From an uncultured Aquimarina sp. (GTDB taxonomy: Bacteria > Bacteroidota > Bacteroidia > Flavobacteriales > Flavobacteriaceae), in contig CANMTP010000003.1 in assembly GCA_947500845.1 (NCBI GenBank), positions 1 to 64,000 on the forward strand: 64,000 bases of DNA. The letters run 5' to 3'. Under the pieces are notes generated by a model that saw nothing but the letters and a program-made list of their open reading frames with translations, was not told the origin of the DNA and made no database searches. Position numbers and translations under genes: made by a program. Of the stretch, positions 1 to 8,754 are shown piece after piece. The stretch's first letter is position 1, and the number at the start of each line of letters is the position of its first letter.

Positions 1-73
1 TACCCAACTAAACCAAATATCAATATAGATAACCTACAAAGAATTGGGTAAGCCTTAAACCGAACTCACGTTA
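1..73. repeat. Short inverted repeat plus dispersed-repeat end upstream of the aminotransferase
   Basis: Bases 1-7 (TACCCAA) and 44-50 (TTGGGTA) form an inverted repeat. It is followed at 61-73 by CGAACTCACGTTA, which recurs exactly at 4328-4340 at the end of the palindromic repeat there. The 13-mer is therefore probably the end of a dispersed intergenic repeat. The element may continue outside the window, so its full extent is not visible. Confidence 0.4.
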
Positions 74-83
74 ATTTTAAGCC

Positions 84-1229
84 ATGCAAAATATCAATTC
101 TAAACTTCCAGAGGTTTCTACTACCATATTTACAGTGATGAGTAAAATGGCAAATGAATACAATGCTATGAACCTGTCACAGGGATTTCCTAACTTTGAA
201 GCCAATCCAGAATTGATCAATTTGGTAACCTATGCCATGCATAAGGGGTACAATCAATACGCGCCAATGCCAGGCTTATTATCCCTTAGAGACATTATTG
301 CCGAGAAAACGAATTCACTTCATGCTTCAAACTATCATCCAGAAACTGAAGTAACCGTCACCTCTGGTGCTACACAGGCTATTTTTACGATTATTGCAAC
401 ATGTATTCATCCAGGTGACGAAGTAATTATCTTTAAACCGGCCTACGATTGCTATGAACCTTCTATCGAGTTATTTGGAGGAACGATCGTTCCGATACAA
501 CTTAAAACTCCTAATTTTACTGTAGACTGGAAAGAAGTTGAAGAAAAAATCACGCCCAAAACCAAAATGGTAATTATCAATACTCCTCATAATCCCAGTG
601 GCTCAGTTTTCTCAAAAGAAGATATGCTTCAGTTAGAAAAATTATTGAGGGATACCAATATTATTTTATTGAGTGACGAAGTATATGAACATATTATCTT
701 TGATACTATAGAACATCAAAGTGCTGCGAGGTTCCCAGGATTGGTAGAACGTGCTTTTATCACAGCTTCCTTTGGGAAAACATTTCATACTACAGGATGG
801 AAAATAGGATATTGCCTGGCTCCAAAGGAATTAATGGCAGAATTTAGAAAAGTACATCAGTTTAATGTCTTTTGTAGCAATCATCCTATGCAATATGCGC
901 TTGCTGAATATCTAAAAAACCCAGAAAACTATCTGTTATTATCTGATTTTTATCAGGAAAAGCGTGATTTGTTCTTGTCCTGTATTAAGGATTCCCGTTT
1001 TACCTTTACACCAGCTGCTGGCACTTATTTCCAGTTGTTGAATTATGCTGAAATTACCAATGAAGGAGACGTAGCTTTCGCCGAAAGGTTAACCAAAGAA
1101 CATCACATCGCTTCGATTCCTGTATCGGTTTTTAATCTGGACCGGCAAGATAATAAGGTGCTTCGATTTTGTTTTGCCAAGACTGATGATACGTTGAAGC
1201 GGGCCGGGGAGATTTTGTGTCGTGTATAA
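84..1229 (+). CDS. Methionine aminotransferase (YbdL-like, PLP-dependent class I/II)
   Basis: Predicted cytosolic fold-type I aminotransferase of 381 residues, full length for the family. The PLP-binding lysine is Lys232 in SFGKTFHTTGWKIGY, a stretch that closely resembles E. coli YbdL. The substrate-carboxylate loop NTPHNPSG lies at 166-173, and SGATQAI near residue 94 is the phosphate-binding region. YbdL-type enzymes transaminate methionine with 2-oxo acids, as in the last step of methionine salvage; kynurenine aminotransferase activity is an alternative within the same family. The start is the first ATG after a dispersed-repeat end, and no partner gene lies beside it. Confidence 0.85.
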   Translation: MQNINSKLPEVSTTIFTVMSKMANEYNAMNLSQGFPNFEANPELINLVTYAMHKGYNQYAPMPGLLSLRDIIAEKTNSLHASNYHPETEVTVTSGATQAIFTIIATCIHPGDEVIIFKPAYDCYEPSIELFGGTIVPIQLKTPNFTVDWKEVEEKITPKTKMVIINTPHNPSGSVFSKEDMLQLEKLLRDTNIILLSDEVYEHIIFDTIEHQSAARFPGLVERAFITASFGKTFHTTGWKIGYCLAPKELMAEFRKVHQFNVFCSNHPMQYALAEYLKNPENYLLLSDFYQEKRDLFLSCIKDSRFTFTPAAGTYFQLLNYAEITNEGDVAFAERLTKEHHIASIPVSVFNLDRQDNKVLRFCFAKTDDTLKRAGEILCRV

Positions 1230-1322
1230 TTCTATGGCATCCCGGCAAAACGAGCCAAATCAAAATATAAATTACCTGAAAACCCATCGACTTTGTTCGG
1301 GATGACTGAGAATTTCTTCTTT

Positions 1323-2429
1323 CTAAAAATCAAACCTCAACTGTACTACTTCAAACTCTTTTTCTTCTTTTTCTTTTTTCTTTTCCTGACCTGTGTTAAG
1401 ATTGGAAAGTGAAATCCCGAGTAGTCGTACAGAGTTCTTCATTTTCTCTTGATACAACAATTCTTTTGCGGTCTCCAACAATATGTCTGCATCATTTACA
1501 AAATAAGGCAGCGTTTTACTTCGGGTTTGTAATGTGAAATCACTATATTTTATCTTCAGTGTTACCGTTCTTCCTGCAACTTTATTATTTTTTAAGCGTT
1601 TCTGCAACTCTTCAGCAATGCTTTCTAATCGCTCAAGCATATAAATTTCTGAAGCGATATTTTCACTAAATGTTCGTTCTGCCGCCAGGGACTTGCGCTC
1701 TCGATTAGGTTTAACTTCGCTAAGATGAATGCCTCGAACGATACGATAATAGTGCCTCCCGGCTTTACCGAAATGTTGCGTCAAAAATTCTTCTGATTTT
1801 GCTTTAAGATCTTTACCTGTATAAATTCCCATAGCATACATTTTGGCTTGAGTCACCTTTCCTACTCCATAAAATTTTTTAACATCCAAATCCTCTAAAA
1901 ACTCAATAATCTCTTCAGGGTTTACGGTTTTTTGTCCGTTAGGTTTATTATAATCACTGGCAACCTTGGCAATAAATTTGTTAATGGATATTCCTGCCGA
2001 AGCGGTAAGGCCTACTTCCTCAAAAATTCGTTTTCTTACCTCTTGTGCCACTAAAGTAGCACTTGGGTTTCCCTTCTTATTTTGAGTGACATCGAGATAG
2101 GCCTCATCTAATGATAGTGGTTCTACTAAATCGGTAAAATCATAGAAAATTTTTCGAATTTTTGACGAAATCTCTTTATATCGATCAAATCTAGGACGAA
2201 CAAAAATTAGATCAGGGCATAATTTTTTGGCCGTAAAACCAGGCATAGCAGATCGCACACCAAAAACACGTGCCTCATAACTGGCCGCACTCACTACACC
2301 TCTTTTAGAACCTCCTCCTACTGCTACTGGCTTACCCATTAATTCAGGATTGTCCATTTGCTCTACCGAAGCATAAAAGGCATCCATATCGACATGGATA
2401 ATTTTTCTATGTGTATTAGATTCTTCCAA
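1323..2429 (-). CDS. dinB: DNA polymerase IV (Y-family translesion polymerase)
   Basis: A 368-residue Y-family polymerase. The catalytic carboxylates are visible in DMDAFYASVEQ (residues 14-24) and SLDEAYLD (106-113), followed by the thumb region with an HhH-type KFYGVGKVT and a little-finger domain after about residue 240. The C-terminus is acidic and lysine-rich and ends VVQLRFDF, resembling the QLxLF-type sliding-clamp-binding tail of Pol IV. The product carries out error-prone bypass of DNA lesions. The gene is monocistronic, with a MITE-like element directly upstream at 2471-2632. No SOS-type operator was recognised. Confidence 0.95.
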   Translation of the reverse strand: MEESNTHRKIIHVDMDAFYASVEQMDNPELMGKPVAVGGGSKRGVVSAASYEARVFGVRSAMPGFTAKKLCPDLIFVRPRFDRYKEISSKIRKIFYDFTDLVEPLSLDEAYLDVTQNKKGNPSATLVAQEVRKRIFEEVGLTASAGISINKFIAKVASDYNKPNGQKTVNPEEIIEFLEDLDVKKFYGVGKVTQAKMYAMGIYTGKDLKAKSEEFLTQHFGKAGRHYYRIVRGIHLSEVKPNRERKSLAAERTFSENIASEIYMLERLESIAEELQKRLKNNKVAGRTVTLKIKYSDFTLQTRSKTLPYFVNDADILLETAKELLYQEKMKNSVRLLGISLSNLNTGQEKKKEKEEKEFEVVQLRFDF

Positions 2430-2470
2430 AGAAAATAAAATTGATTACAAATTTATAGCTTCTTTTCTTA

Positions 2471-2632
2471 GAAGTGATTTAAACTTTTTTGATTTAAGTG
2501 AAAAATAGCAGTTTTGTGACTATATGAAGTAATTTTTTAGTTGCATAGCAGTGCTACGGAAGTCAAAAATTGCAAAATATAAGCGCAAAAAAGCATTTTT
2601 TTAGCAAATTGAAAAAAGTTTAAATCACTTCT
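2471..2632. mobile_element. MITE-like element with 20-bp perfect terminal inverted repeats
   Basis: The left end at 2471-2490 (GAAGTGATTTAAAC then TTTTTT) is the exact reverse complement of 2613-2632. The pair is flanked by TTA at 2468-2470 and again at 2633-2635, a possible 3-bp target duplication. The 162-bp interior has no ORF. It contains a small hairpin, TAGCA-G-TGCTA, near 2545-2556. A non-autonomous transposable element is the simplest reading; a very long-range stem-loop in the dinB upstream region is the alternative. Confidence 0.55.
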
Positions 2633-2679
2633 TAAAGTAATACCACGCTTTTATACCTTTACTGATAAATCATCTTAAA

Positions 2680-3348
2680 ATGTCAAAAACTGCAATCATA
2701 CTTGGGGCAACCGGGCTTACCGGAGGGATTTTACTACAAAAACTGATTACCGACGATCGATATGCAAAAATCAAGCTCTTTTCAAGAAAAAGTGTAGGTA
2801 TTTCTGATCCAAAAATTGAAGAACATATCGTAGACATGCTGCAATTAAGAGATCATGCCGAAAAATTTACAGCAGACGAAGTTTTTTGTTGTGTGGGTAC
2901 GACCAATGCAAAGACTCCAGATAAGGAGTTATATCACAAAATCGATTATGGAATTCCGGTCAGTGCAGCCAGGTTAAGCAAAACAAATAAAATTAACACT
3001 TTTATAGTTATTTCGGCTCTGGGGGCTAATTCTGAAAGCCGTATTTTTTATAATCGAACGAAGGGCGAGATGGAAAATGCCATTTTAGAGTTTCAACTTC
3101 CTAAGACACACATCCTTCAACCCTCACTTATCGGTGGGCATAGAGAAGAAAAGAGGTTAGGTGAATACATTTTCAAAATCCTTATGAAGATTCTAGATCC
3201 TCTATTACTCGGGCCCTTTAAAAAATATAGAATGATTGATCCTGAAACGATCGTTTCAGCTATGATTTGGTTGGCTAATTATGAATTCAACGGAAAAAGA
3301 ATAACTTCTGATGAAATCATAGGAATTTGTACGAAAAAAGGTGTCTAA
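2680..3348 (+). CDS. NAD(P)-binding Rossmann-fold oxidoreductase (atypical SDR, HTATIP2-like)
   Basis: A 222-residue protein that starts with the dinucleotide-binding glycine motif GATGLTGG (residues 9-16) and continues as an NAD(P)H-binding atypical short-chain dehydrogenase. The segment FIVISALGAN near residue 108, followed by FYNRTKGEMENA, fits the YxxxK-like region of HTATIP2/YbjT-type proteins. These are thought to be NADPH-dependent reductases or NADPH sensors, but the substrate is not known here. The gene stands alone between the MITE-like element and a secreted-protein gene. Confidence 0.7.
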   Translation: MSKTAIILGATGLTGGILLQKLITDDRYAKIKLFSRKSVGISDPKIEEHIVDMLQLRDHAEKFTADEVFCCVGTTNAKTPDKELYHKIDYGIPVSAARLSKTNKINTFIVISALGANSESRIFYNRTKGEMENAILEFQLPKTHILQPSLIGGHREEKRLGEYIFKILMKILDPLLLGPFKKYRMIDPETIVSAMIWLANYEFNGKRITSDEIIGICTKKGV

Positions 3349-3455
3349 TTGGTTCATATACCGTATCCGTATCTTTCTGAGCTTCCAAAATTACTGAATA
3401 TCCATAACAGCTTCTACATTTGTTTGAAAATTATAAATCTTTAAAGAAACAAATC

Positions 3456-4154
3456 ATGAAGTTATTAAAAAATCTCATCTTATTCTTCTTGACATGTCTA
3501 TTAACAACAAGTCTTATTGCACAAACCCATATCAGATCCTACAACCTAAAAAAAGGAGAAATATTGGATATTCTATTACTGACTACAAAACCAGAAAGTG
3601 AAAAAGCTTTTAAAAAATACAGAGAAACTGCTTTCCCAATAGCTTTTAAAAGAACTTATCAACCGCTACCTGGCTTTAAAATTGAACAAACCCTACAAGG
3701 AAATATTCAACCTACAAGCTTCATAGTAGGCAAATGGAATGATCTAAAAAATCGCGAACAATTTATTGCCGAAATTGAAGGTATTGTCCCAGATTTTCAC
3801 GAGCAACGTAGAAATATCTGGTCCCTATTTAATCTAACCTACTACGAAATTCCAAAAGATGTTTCATTTGAAATAGATAGAAGCAAATACAATGTTGCTA
3901 CCTCTTACTGGAAAAAAGATATGGCATCATTTAAAAATTTCATTGAGCTTTGGTTGCAAAAATCCACAGCAAAGGGAGGAAATAAGATTCTTGAGCTCTC
4001 AAATGGAAAATCACCTTTGGGTTATTATCATAATCCTGAAGTATTAATTATCACTCAATGGGAGAATAAAGCAGCGTTTGATGCTTTTTATAAAGAAAAT
4101 CTTAAGATGAATCACAATGGAGTGCTACACGTAAATCAATTTGTATTAAACTAG
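3456..4154 (+). CDS. Secreted protein of unknown function, possibly with ferredoxin-like (ABM/NIPSNAP-type) folds
   Basis: I chose the ATG at 3456 because it begins a classical signal peptide (MKLLKNLILFFLTC...) with cleavage likely after SLIAQ. The longer reading from TTG at 3420 would bury that signal. The mature part, about 210 residues, shows two similar alpha/beta stretches, each ending in an aromatic-rich strand (FIVGKWNDLKNREQF and LIITQWENKAAFDAF). That pattern is seen in tandem dimeric alpha/beta-barrel domains of the antibiotic-monooxygenase/NIPSNAP type. This fold suggestion is inference; I cannot name a function. A palindromic repeat follows directly downstream. Confidence 0.6.
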   Translation: MKLLKNLILFFLTCLLTTSLIAQTHIRSYNLKKGEILDILLLTTKPESEKAFKKYRETAFPIAFKRTYQPLPGFKIEQTLQGNIQPTSFIVGKWNDLKNREQFIAEIEGIVPDFHEQRRNIWSLFNLTYYEIPKDVSFEIDRSKYNVATSYWKKDMASFKNFIELWLQKSTAKGGNKILELSNGKSPLGYYHNPEVLIITQWENKAAFDAFYKENLKMNHNGVLHVNQFVLN

Positions 4155-4159
4155 TAACT

Positions 4160-4340
4160 TTAGTTCGATATAAGAAAATTTACGTCAGTCAGAGTGATTT
4201 TCGATAGAAAATCGTATCGAAGACAAGTAAATTTTCAATCAAAAGCCTAATTTCGATACAATTTTTCTTCGTTTCACTATGAAAAATCACTCAATTTGAC
4301 GGCTTTTATAAATCAAGTTCCTTAGATCGAACTCACGTTA
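4160..4340. repeat. Palindromic dispersed intergenic repeat
   Basis: This 256-bp intergenic region is filled by nested inverted repeats: GAAAATTTAC/GTAAATTTTC, a perfect hairpin GATTTTC-GATA-GAAAATC near 4195-4214, and AGAGTGATTTT (about 4190) against AAAATCACT (about 4281). It ends with CGAACTCACGTTA at 4328-4340, which also occurs at 61-73. The segment 4251-4278 matches 54171-54198 on the other strand at 26 of 28 positions, so this is a repeat family within the window. Confidence 0.6.
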
Positions 4341-4410
4341 GTATATTAAACCCGGTTTATGTTTTAATTTCTTAATCATAGATCAAGCACAAAAACAGAT
4401 TATCAAAAAC

Positions 4411-5514
4411 ATGCAATCATTCCTAAATCAATTAGTTTATTTCGGGTATTTTCAAAGTTTATTTTTACTATTTATTTATGTTTTTTCTCCAAAAAAAAGA
4501 AAAAGTATCAATAGATATATTGCTTTGTTAGTGCTGGTTTTAGCAATAGGGTTAAGTGGTCGTATAGTATATATCTCTGGTTTCTTCGGAGATAATTACC
4601 GATGGGTTATTTTTTCTGAATTCGCAACATTATTATTTGGCGCCACGATCTATTTATTTATCCGATCCAGTTTATTGAATAAACAGTTCTCGTATAAAGA
4701 ATTACTGCATTATGTACCTGCTTTGGTATATAATATATTTGTGACTGCTACTTTTATACTGCCATCCGACGCAGTATTACAAGAAAGACTGGAAAGCGGA
4801 GAACAATTTAGATTTACCTTATTTTTTATTGCCATAGGATTATTATTTAATATCACTTATTGGGTCTTAAGTTTTAGAATATTTTTAAAATTTAGAAAAG
4901 ACATTCAAAACGAATTAAGTTATACTGTGAAATCACAGTTTTTCATGAATTTTCTGATAGCGGTAGGAATCTGTATGCTTTGCTGGTTTATTATGTTTAT
5001 CTACTGGCTATTGGGATATCAGTTCTTGGATAAATCTGCTTGGCAAATTATATGGATTAGTATAGCTCTTATTATTTTATTTATTACATTCTATAGTATA
5101 AAAGAGCCTCAGTTATTCAAGGTTACCCATCTATTAATGCCAAAAAAATATACGCAATCCAAACTATCAAACCAACAATTAGAGACTTTAAAATCTCGAT
5201 TAGAAGGTTTAATGGAAGAAAAAAAGCCATATTTAAACAGAAAACTTCTAAAATCAGAGCTAGCAGAATTATTAGGCGTAAGTAATCCAGAAATAGCGCG
5301 TTTACTCAATGAGCGCATTGGAATGAATTTCTTTGAGTATGTAAATTATTATAGAATTAAAGAATTTATAGTCTTGGCAAAAACAGACCAGGCTAAAAAT
5401 ATGACCTTATTTGGACTTGCGCAAGAGGCAGGTTTCAACTCTAAAACTACATTCAACAAATCGTTTAAAGATTTAATGGGTACTACCCCTAAAGAGTATT
5501 TTTCAAATCTTTAA
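4411..5514 (+). CDS. AraC-family transcriptional regulator with N-terminal membrane domain
   Basis: A 367-residue protein with about seven hydrophobic segments in the first 240 residues and then a C-terminal AraC/XylS DNA-binding domain at about 265-367. That domain has two helix-turn-helix units (ELAELLGVSNPEIARLLNE, and LFGLAQEAGFNSKTTFNKSF) and the terminal GTTPKEY signature. This 7TM-plus-HTH design is common in Bacteroidota and suggests a membrane sensor acting directly on DNA. The target is unknown. The next gene starts 23 bp downstream on the same strand and may be cotranscribed. Confidence 0.85.
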   Translation: MQSFLNQLVYFGYFQSLFLLFIYVFSPKKRKSINRYIALLVLVLAIGLSGRIVYISGFFGDNYRWVIFSEFATLLFGATIYLFIRSSLLNKQFSYKELLHYVPALVYNIFVTATFILPSDAVLQERLESGEQFRFTLFFIAIGLLFNITYWVLSFRIFLKFRKDIQNELSYTVKSQFFMNFLIAVGICMLCWFIMFIYWLLGYQFLDKSAWQIIWISIALIILFITFYSIKEPQLFKVTHLLMPKKYTQSKLSNQQLETLKSRLEGLMEEKKPYLNRKLLKSELAELLGVSNPEIARLLNERIGMNFFEYVNYYRIKEFIVLAKTDQAKNMTLFGLAQEAGFNSKTTFNKSFKDLMGTTPKEYFSNL

Positions 5515-5537
5515 TCATATCAAAATATCAATAAACT

Positions 5538-6371
5538 ATGTTCAAAATATTTTTTATCAGTATTATTACTGTATCAACAGTTAGTGCGCAACTTACCGTT
5601 CCTGCACTAAGCCCCATGTCAAAAACAACACAACCCGTTGGATTAACTGAAATCGAAATTGAATATTCTAGACCCAGTAAAAGAAATCGTACCATTTTTG
5701 GAGAAAATGGTATCATCCCCTATAATGAGCTATGGAGAACCGGCGCCAATGCAGCAACTAAGATCACTTTTACAGCTGATGTAACTATTTTTGAAACATC
5801 TATAAAAAAAGGCTCCTATGCTATTCTTACTAAACCAGGAAAAAACTCTTGGGAGATATACTTTTACACCTATACCTTTGGCAATTGGAATACTTATCTA
5901 GATCAAGCTCCTATTGCCAGCTTTACCACTAAGTATATCAAATTAAACGAAGCTTTAGAGACCTTTCTGATTTATATGGATCAAATCACTTTAGATAGTG
6001 CACAGTTAGTATTTGCTTGGGATCAGGTTAAAATCGCTGTACCAATTAAGTTTGACACACATAAAAAGACTATGGCCAGTATCGAAAAAACCATTACTGG
6101 GCCAACTGATTTTGATTATTTTCAGGCGGCGCTATACCTGCATGAAGCGCAAAGAGATCTGGATAAAGCTTTGATCTATATCCAAAAAGCTACTAGAGGT
6201 AAGAATCCTTTATTTTTTCAGGTGTATAGAGAAGCGTTAATCCTTGCAGACTTAGATAGAAAAACAGAAGCAATTACAGCTGCCAAAAAATCTTTGGAAT
6301 TATCTAAAAAAGCAAAAAATAAAGACTTCATCAGATTAAATGAAAAAAACATTAAGAAATGGTCCAGATAA
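5538..6371 (+). CDS. DUF2911 domain protein, secreted
   Basis: A 277-residue protein with a signal peptide ending near VSAQ. The N-terminal region (about residues 20-165) carries the DUF2911 hallmarks IEIEYSRPSKRNRTIFG, LWRTGANAATKITF and KGSYAILTKPG. The C-terminal 90 residues are helical with a TPR-like register (ALIYIQKATRGKNPLFFQ, EAITAAKKSLELSKKA). DUF2911 proteins are widespread in Bacteroidota and have no established function. The gene begins 23 bp after the membrane AraC regulator, so the two may form an operon. Confidence 0.8.
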   Translation: MFKIFFISIITVSTVSAQLTVPALSPMSKTTQPVGLTEIEIEYSRPSKRNRTIFGENGIIPYNELWRTGANAATKITFTADVTIFETSIKKGSYAILTKPGKNSWEIYFYTYTFGNWNTYLDQAPIASFTTKYIKLNEALETFLIYMDQITLDSAQLVFAWDQVKIAVPIKFDTHKKTMASIEKTITGPTDFDYFQAALYLHEAQRDLDKALIYIQKATRGKNPLFFQVYREALILADLDRKTEAITAAKKSLELSKKAKNKDFIRLNEKNIKKWSR

Positions 6372-6452
6372 GATCATTTTGTAGATTCAAGATACTAGTT
6401 TTGAAAAATACAATATCTTGAATCTACATTCAAAAAATATCAAGTATCGTAA

Positions 6453-6920
6453 ATGATTGAAATAGAACGTAAATTTCTGGTGAATTCTGAAGCTTTTAAA
6501 GAAGAGTCACAAAATAGTTATCGTATAGTACAAGGGTTTTTGAATACCGATCCCGAAAGAACGGTTCGCGTTCGTGTTAAAGGAGAAAAAGCATTTCTTA
6601 CTATTAAAGGAATGGGAAACACTTCTGGAACCACAAGATTTGAATGGGAAAAAGAAATCAAGGTAACCGATGCAGAACAACTACTGAAAATTTGTGAACC
6701 CGGAATTATTGAAAAAATACGTTATGAAATTTCTTCTGGTGATCATATTATTGAAGTCGATAAGTTTTTGGGTGAAAATGAAGGTTTGATTTTAGCGGAA
6801 ATAGAATTGAATAACGAAAACGAATCCTTTTTAACTCCAAATTGGCTTGGAAAAGAAGTTACGGGAGATCCAAAATACTATAACTCCCAATTAAGCAAAA
6901 AGCCGTTCATACAATGGTAA
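6453..6920 (+). CDS. CYTH domain protein (triphosphate tunnel metalloenzyme)
   Basis: A 155-residue CYTH protein. The diagnostic EIERKFLV is at residues 3-10, followed by the basic RVRVKG and KAFLTIKG strands and the acidic EVDKF and LAEIEL strands that line the tunnel. Members hydrolyse or cyclise triphosphate substrates such as inorganic tripolyphosphate or thiamine triphosphate. The bacterial single-domain forms most like this one have been shown to be tripolyphosphatases, so that activity is the best guess; the substrate is not fixed by sequence alone. The MITE-like element at 6947-7158 follows. Confidence 0.85.
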   Translation: MIEIERKFLVNSEAFKEESQNSYRIVQGFLNTDPERTVRVRVKGEKAFLTIKGMGNTSGTTRFEWEKEIKVTDAEQLLKICEPGIIEKIRYEISSGDHIIEVDKFLGENEGLILAEIELNNENESFLTPNWLGKEVTGDPKYYNSQLSKKPFIQW

Positions 6921-6946
6921 AAAGTATCAACAAATTTCCTCTTCGG

Positions 6947-7158
6947 TTAAACCCGAATTATGCATTAAAACTTCGTCATGAAGGTTGAAAACGCAATAAA
7001 ACCTGGTATTTTACAAGTTTTTGCATAGCATCGCTCTGGTTAAACTTGTAAACGCAGTGGAGCGTTAGGTTTTGAAGCGGTTTCAAGCTGTAATACCTGC
7101 CCGCCTTGATGGTTCGAATAGGCAGGCGGGGATTTTTTAATGCATAATCCGGGTTAAA
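6947..7158. mobile_element. MITE-like element with 24-bp near-perfect terminal inverted repeats
   Basis: The ends 6947-6970 and 7135-7158 (reverse complement) match at 22 of 24 bases and share ATTATGCATTAAAA. Inside are nested complementary blocks: ACAAGTTT (about 7012) with AAACTTGT (about 7043), AAAACCT with AGGTTTT, and a GC-rich hairpin CCCGCCT/AGGCGGG near 7110-7130. The whole 212 bp can fold into one long stem. A 72-codon minus-strand reading frame across it has no recognisable product. It fills the 338-bp gap between the CYTH gene and the beta-barrel gene. Confidence 0.6.
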
Positions 7159-7258
7159 ACAGCATAAAACATCTTTATAGAAAAGTAACATCAAAAAAGT
7201 GTAAGGTTAAAATAATGGCCTCGTCTAAGGGAACTTATTATTAACCAAATTTAAGAAT

Positions 7259-8164
7259 ATGTTACACAAATCTAAAAATTCCCTATTAGGGATACTGTTA
7301 CTTTTATGCCCTTTTTTATCTGTATTCGCACAACTTCCTGTTGATGGTTTCTATCCTGCAAAAAACTCATTTACCCTGGCATCCAGTTATTCTTATAAAA
7401 ATTATGATCAGTTTTATCGGGGTACTACCTTATCTGAAGGAAATCCTGCCGGTTTAGGAGAAATTTCGTCTTCAATCGTTTCTTTGTATGGCCAATATGC
7501 AATTTTAGATTGGCTTTCGACCACAGTTACACTACCCTACATTTCAATAAAAAGTGAAGATGGTGTTCTTGATCCTGTGCAACAAGTCGATCAAGTCGAT
7601 GGAATCCAGGATTTAGGTATTTTTGCGAAAGCCCGAGTCTTCGAAAAAAAATTCGAAAACTCTTCCCAAATCACGATTGGAGGAGTAGCGGGAATTACTT
7701 TTCCTGTTGGGGATTATGAAGGTGCAGGAGTATTATCACTCGGTAATCAAGCAACCTCGCTTAATGGGGCCGCTGTACTTCAATATATACTTCCTATTAA
7801 GATTTTTGCTGAAACGCAAATAGGCTATAGTTTTAGAGATAGTGGTGATTTCGACATTCCCAATGCAATGCTATATAGTGCCAAGATAGGATATTATAAC
7901 GACTTTTTGTATATGCATGCCAAATTAGATATACAAAACTCTATGTCTGGTTTGGATATAGGTACGCCTGAGTTTGCTGATGCAGGAGGTGCCGCTATTC
8001 TCCCGGAAACCGAAGTAGATTATACTACACTTTCTTTTGATTTTTATGTTCCAATCTATAAAAACACCTTCGGAATCTCGGCTGGATATCTGGCAACCCT
8101 AAATGGAAGAAATTTTAGTAAAGAAACAGGATTGTCTTTTGGATTAGTGTATACCGGAAAATAG
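7259..8164 (+). CDS. Outer-membrane beta-barrel protein of unknown function
   Basis: A 301-residue protein with a signal peptide ending SVFAQ and then alternating amphipathic strands ending in aromatic residues, closing with GLSFGLVYTGK. This is typical of a 12-14 strand outer-membrane barrel of the transporter-like or DUF3187-like type. Repeated glycine-rich turns (GGVAGITFPVGDYEG) resemble proteins annotated as phenol-degradation MetA or transporter-like barrels in Bacteroidota. The substrate is unknown. A strong hairpin at 8185-8225 follows the stop. Confidence 0.65.
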   Translation: MLHKSKNSLLGILLLLCPFLSVFAQLPVDGFYPAKNSFTLASSYSYKNYDQFYRGTTLSEGNPAGLGEISSSIVSLYGQYAILDWLSTTVTLPYISIKSEDGVLDPVQQVDQVDGIQDLGIFAKARVFEKKFENSSQITIGGVAGITFPVGDYEGAGVLSLGNQATSLNGAAVLQYILPIKIFAETQIGYSFRDSGDFDIPNAMLYSAKIGYYNDFLYMHAKLDIQNSMSGLDIGTPEFADAGGAAILPETEVDYTTLSFDFYVPIYKNTFGISAGYLATLNGRNFSKETGLSFGLVYTGK

Positions 8165-8184
8165 ACCTGTGATATTTCTTACAA

Positions 8185-8225
8185 GGTAATCATCTTCAAA
8201 AGTTTTATCTTTGAAGATAATTACC
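8185..8225 (+). terminator. Stem-loop terminator after the beta-barrel gene
   Basis: GGTAAT and ATCTTCAAA pair with TTTGAAGAT and ATTACC across a short loop, with one internal mismatch. A T-rich run (TTTAAATTTTTTTT) follows just before the next ATG at 8240. The run sits so close to that ATG that the hairpin may also affect lipoprotein expression. Confidence 0.6.
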
Positions 8226-8239
8226 TTTAAATTTTTTTT

Positions 8240-8752
8240 ATGCGTTCTTCATTCATTAAAACTATCTGTATACTGTGTTTGACTGTTATCTTTTCTTGTA
8301 AGCAACAAGAAACAAAAACTACTGCTGTAGAAACTCTCCCTGAAACAGTTAGAAAGATTGAACCTTCAGTCGCAGAAATAAAAGAAAAACTATTAAACGA
8401 TGGTTTTCAAATTTTTGATTATGTAGATGAAGAAACCGGAGATACGGTAATTATGCAACAATATTTTATCGCTTTTCTTAAAAGGGGTCCTAATCGTTCA
8501 CAAAGTAAAGAAGAAGCTGATAGTTTACAGAAACTTCATTTAGCGCATTTAAGCAAAATGTATACCCAGGGATACGCAGATATTTCTGGACCTTTTGGAG
8601 ACGACGGAGATATTCGTGGGATCACCATTTATAATACACCTACTCAAAATTTGGCCGATAGCCTTGCTAATTCAGATCCAATGGTGAAAGCAGGTCGTTT
8701 AGTTATTGAAATCCATCCCTGGTGGGCAGCAAAAGGATTTCCTTTGCGGTAA
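8240..8752 (+). CDS. Lipoprotein with YCII-like domain
   Basis: A 170-residue protein with a lipoprotein signal: the lipobox TVIFSC puts the lipidated Cys at about residue 20. The region from about residue 75 to 165 (YFIAFLKRGPNRS, LHLAHLSKMYTQGYADISGPFGD, DSLANSDPMVKAGRLVIEIHPW) follows the YCII-related ferredoxin-like fold, with its Asp/His-containing core. YCII domains are thought to be small enzymatic or binding domains without a single defined role. The gene converges with pbpC, leaving 2 bp between the stops. Confidence 0.7.
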   Translation: MRSSFIKTICILCLTVIFSCKQQETKTTAVETLPETVRKIEPSVAEIKEKLLNDGFQIFDYVDEETGDTVIMQQYFIAFLKRGPNRSQSKEEADSLQKLHLAHLSKMYTQGYADISGPFGDDGDIRGITIYNTPTQNLADSLANSDPMVKAGRLVIEIHPWWAAKGFPLR

Positions 8753-8754
8753 AA

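Noticed and set aside
6976..7194. 72-codon minus-strand ORF in the gap after the CYTH gene
   Set aside because: It lies across the foldback element and reads its inverted repeats; no protein family is recognisable.
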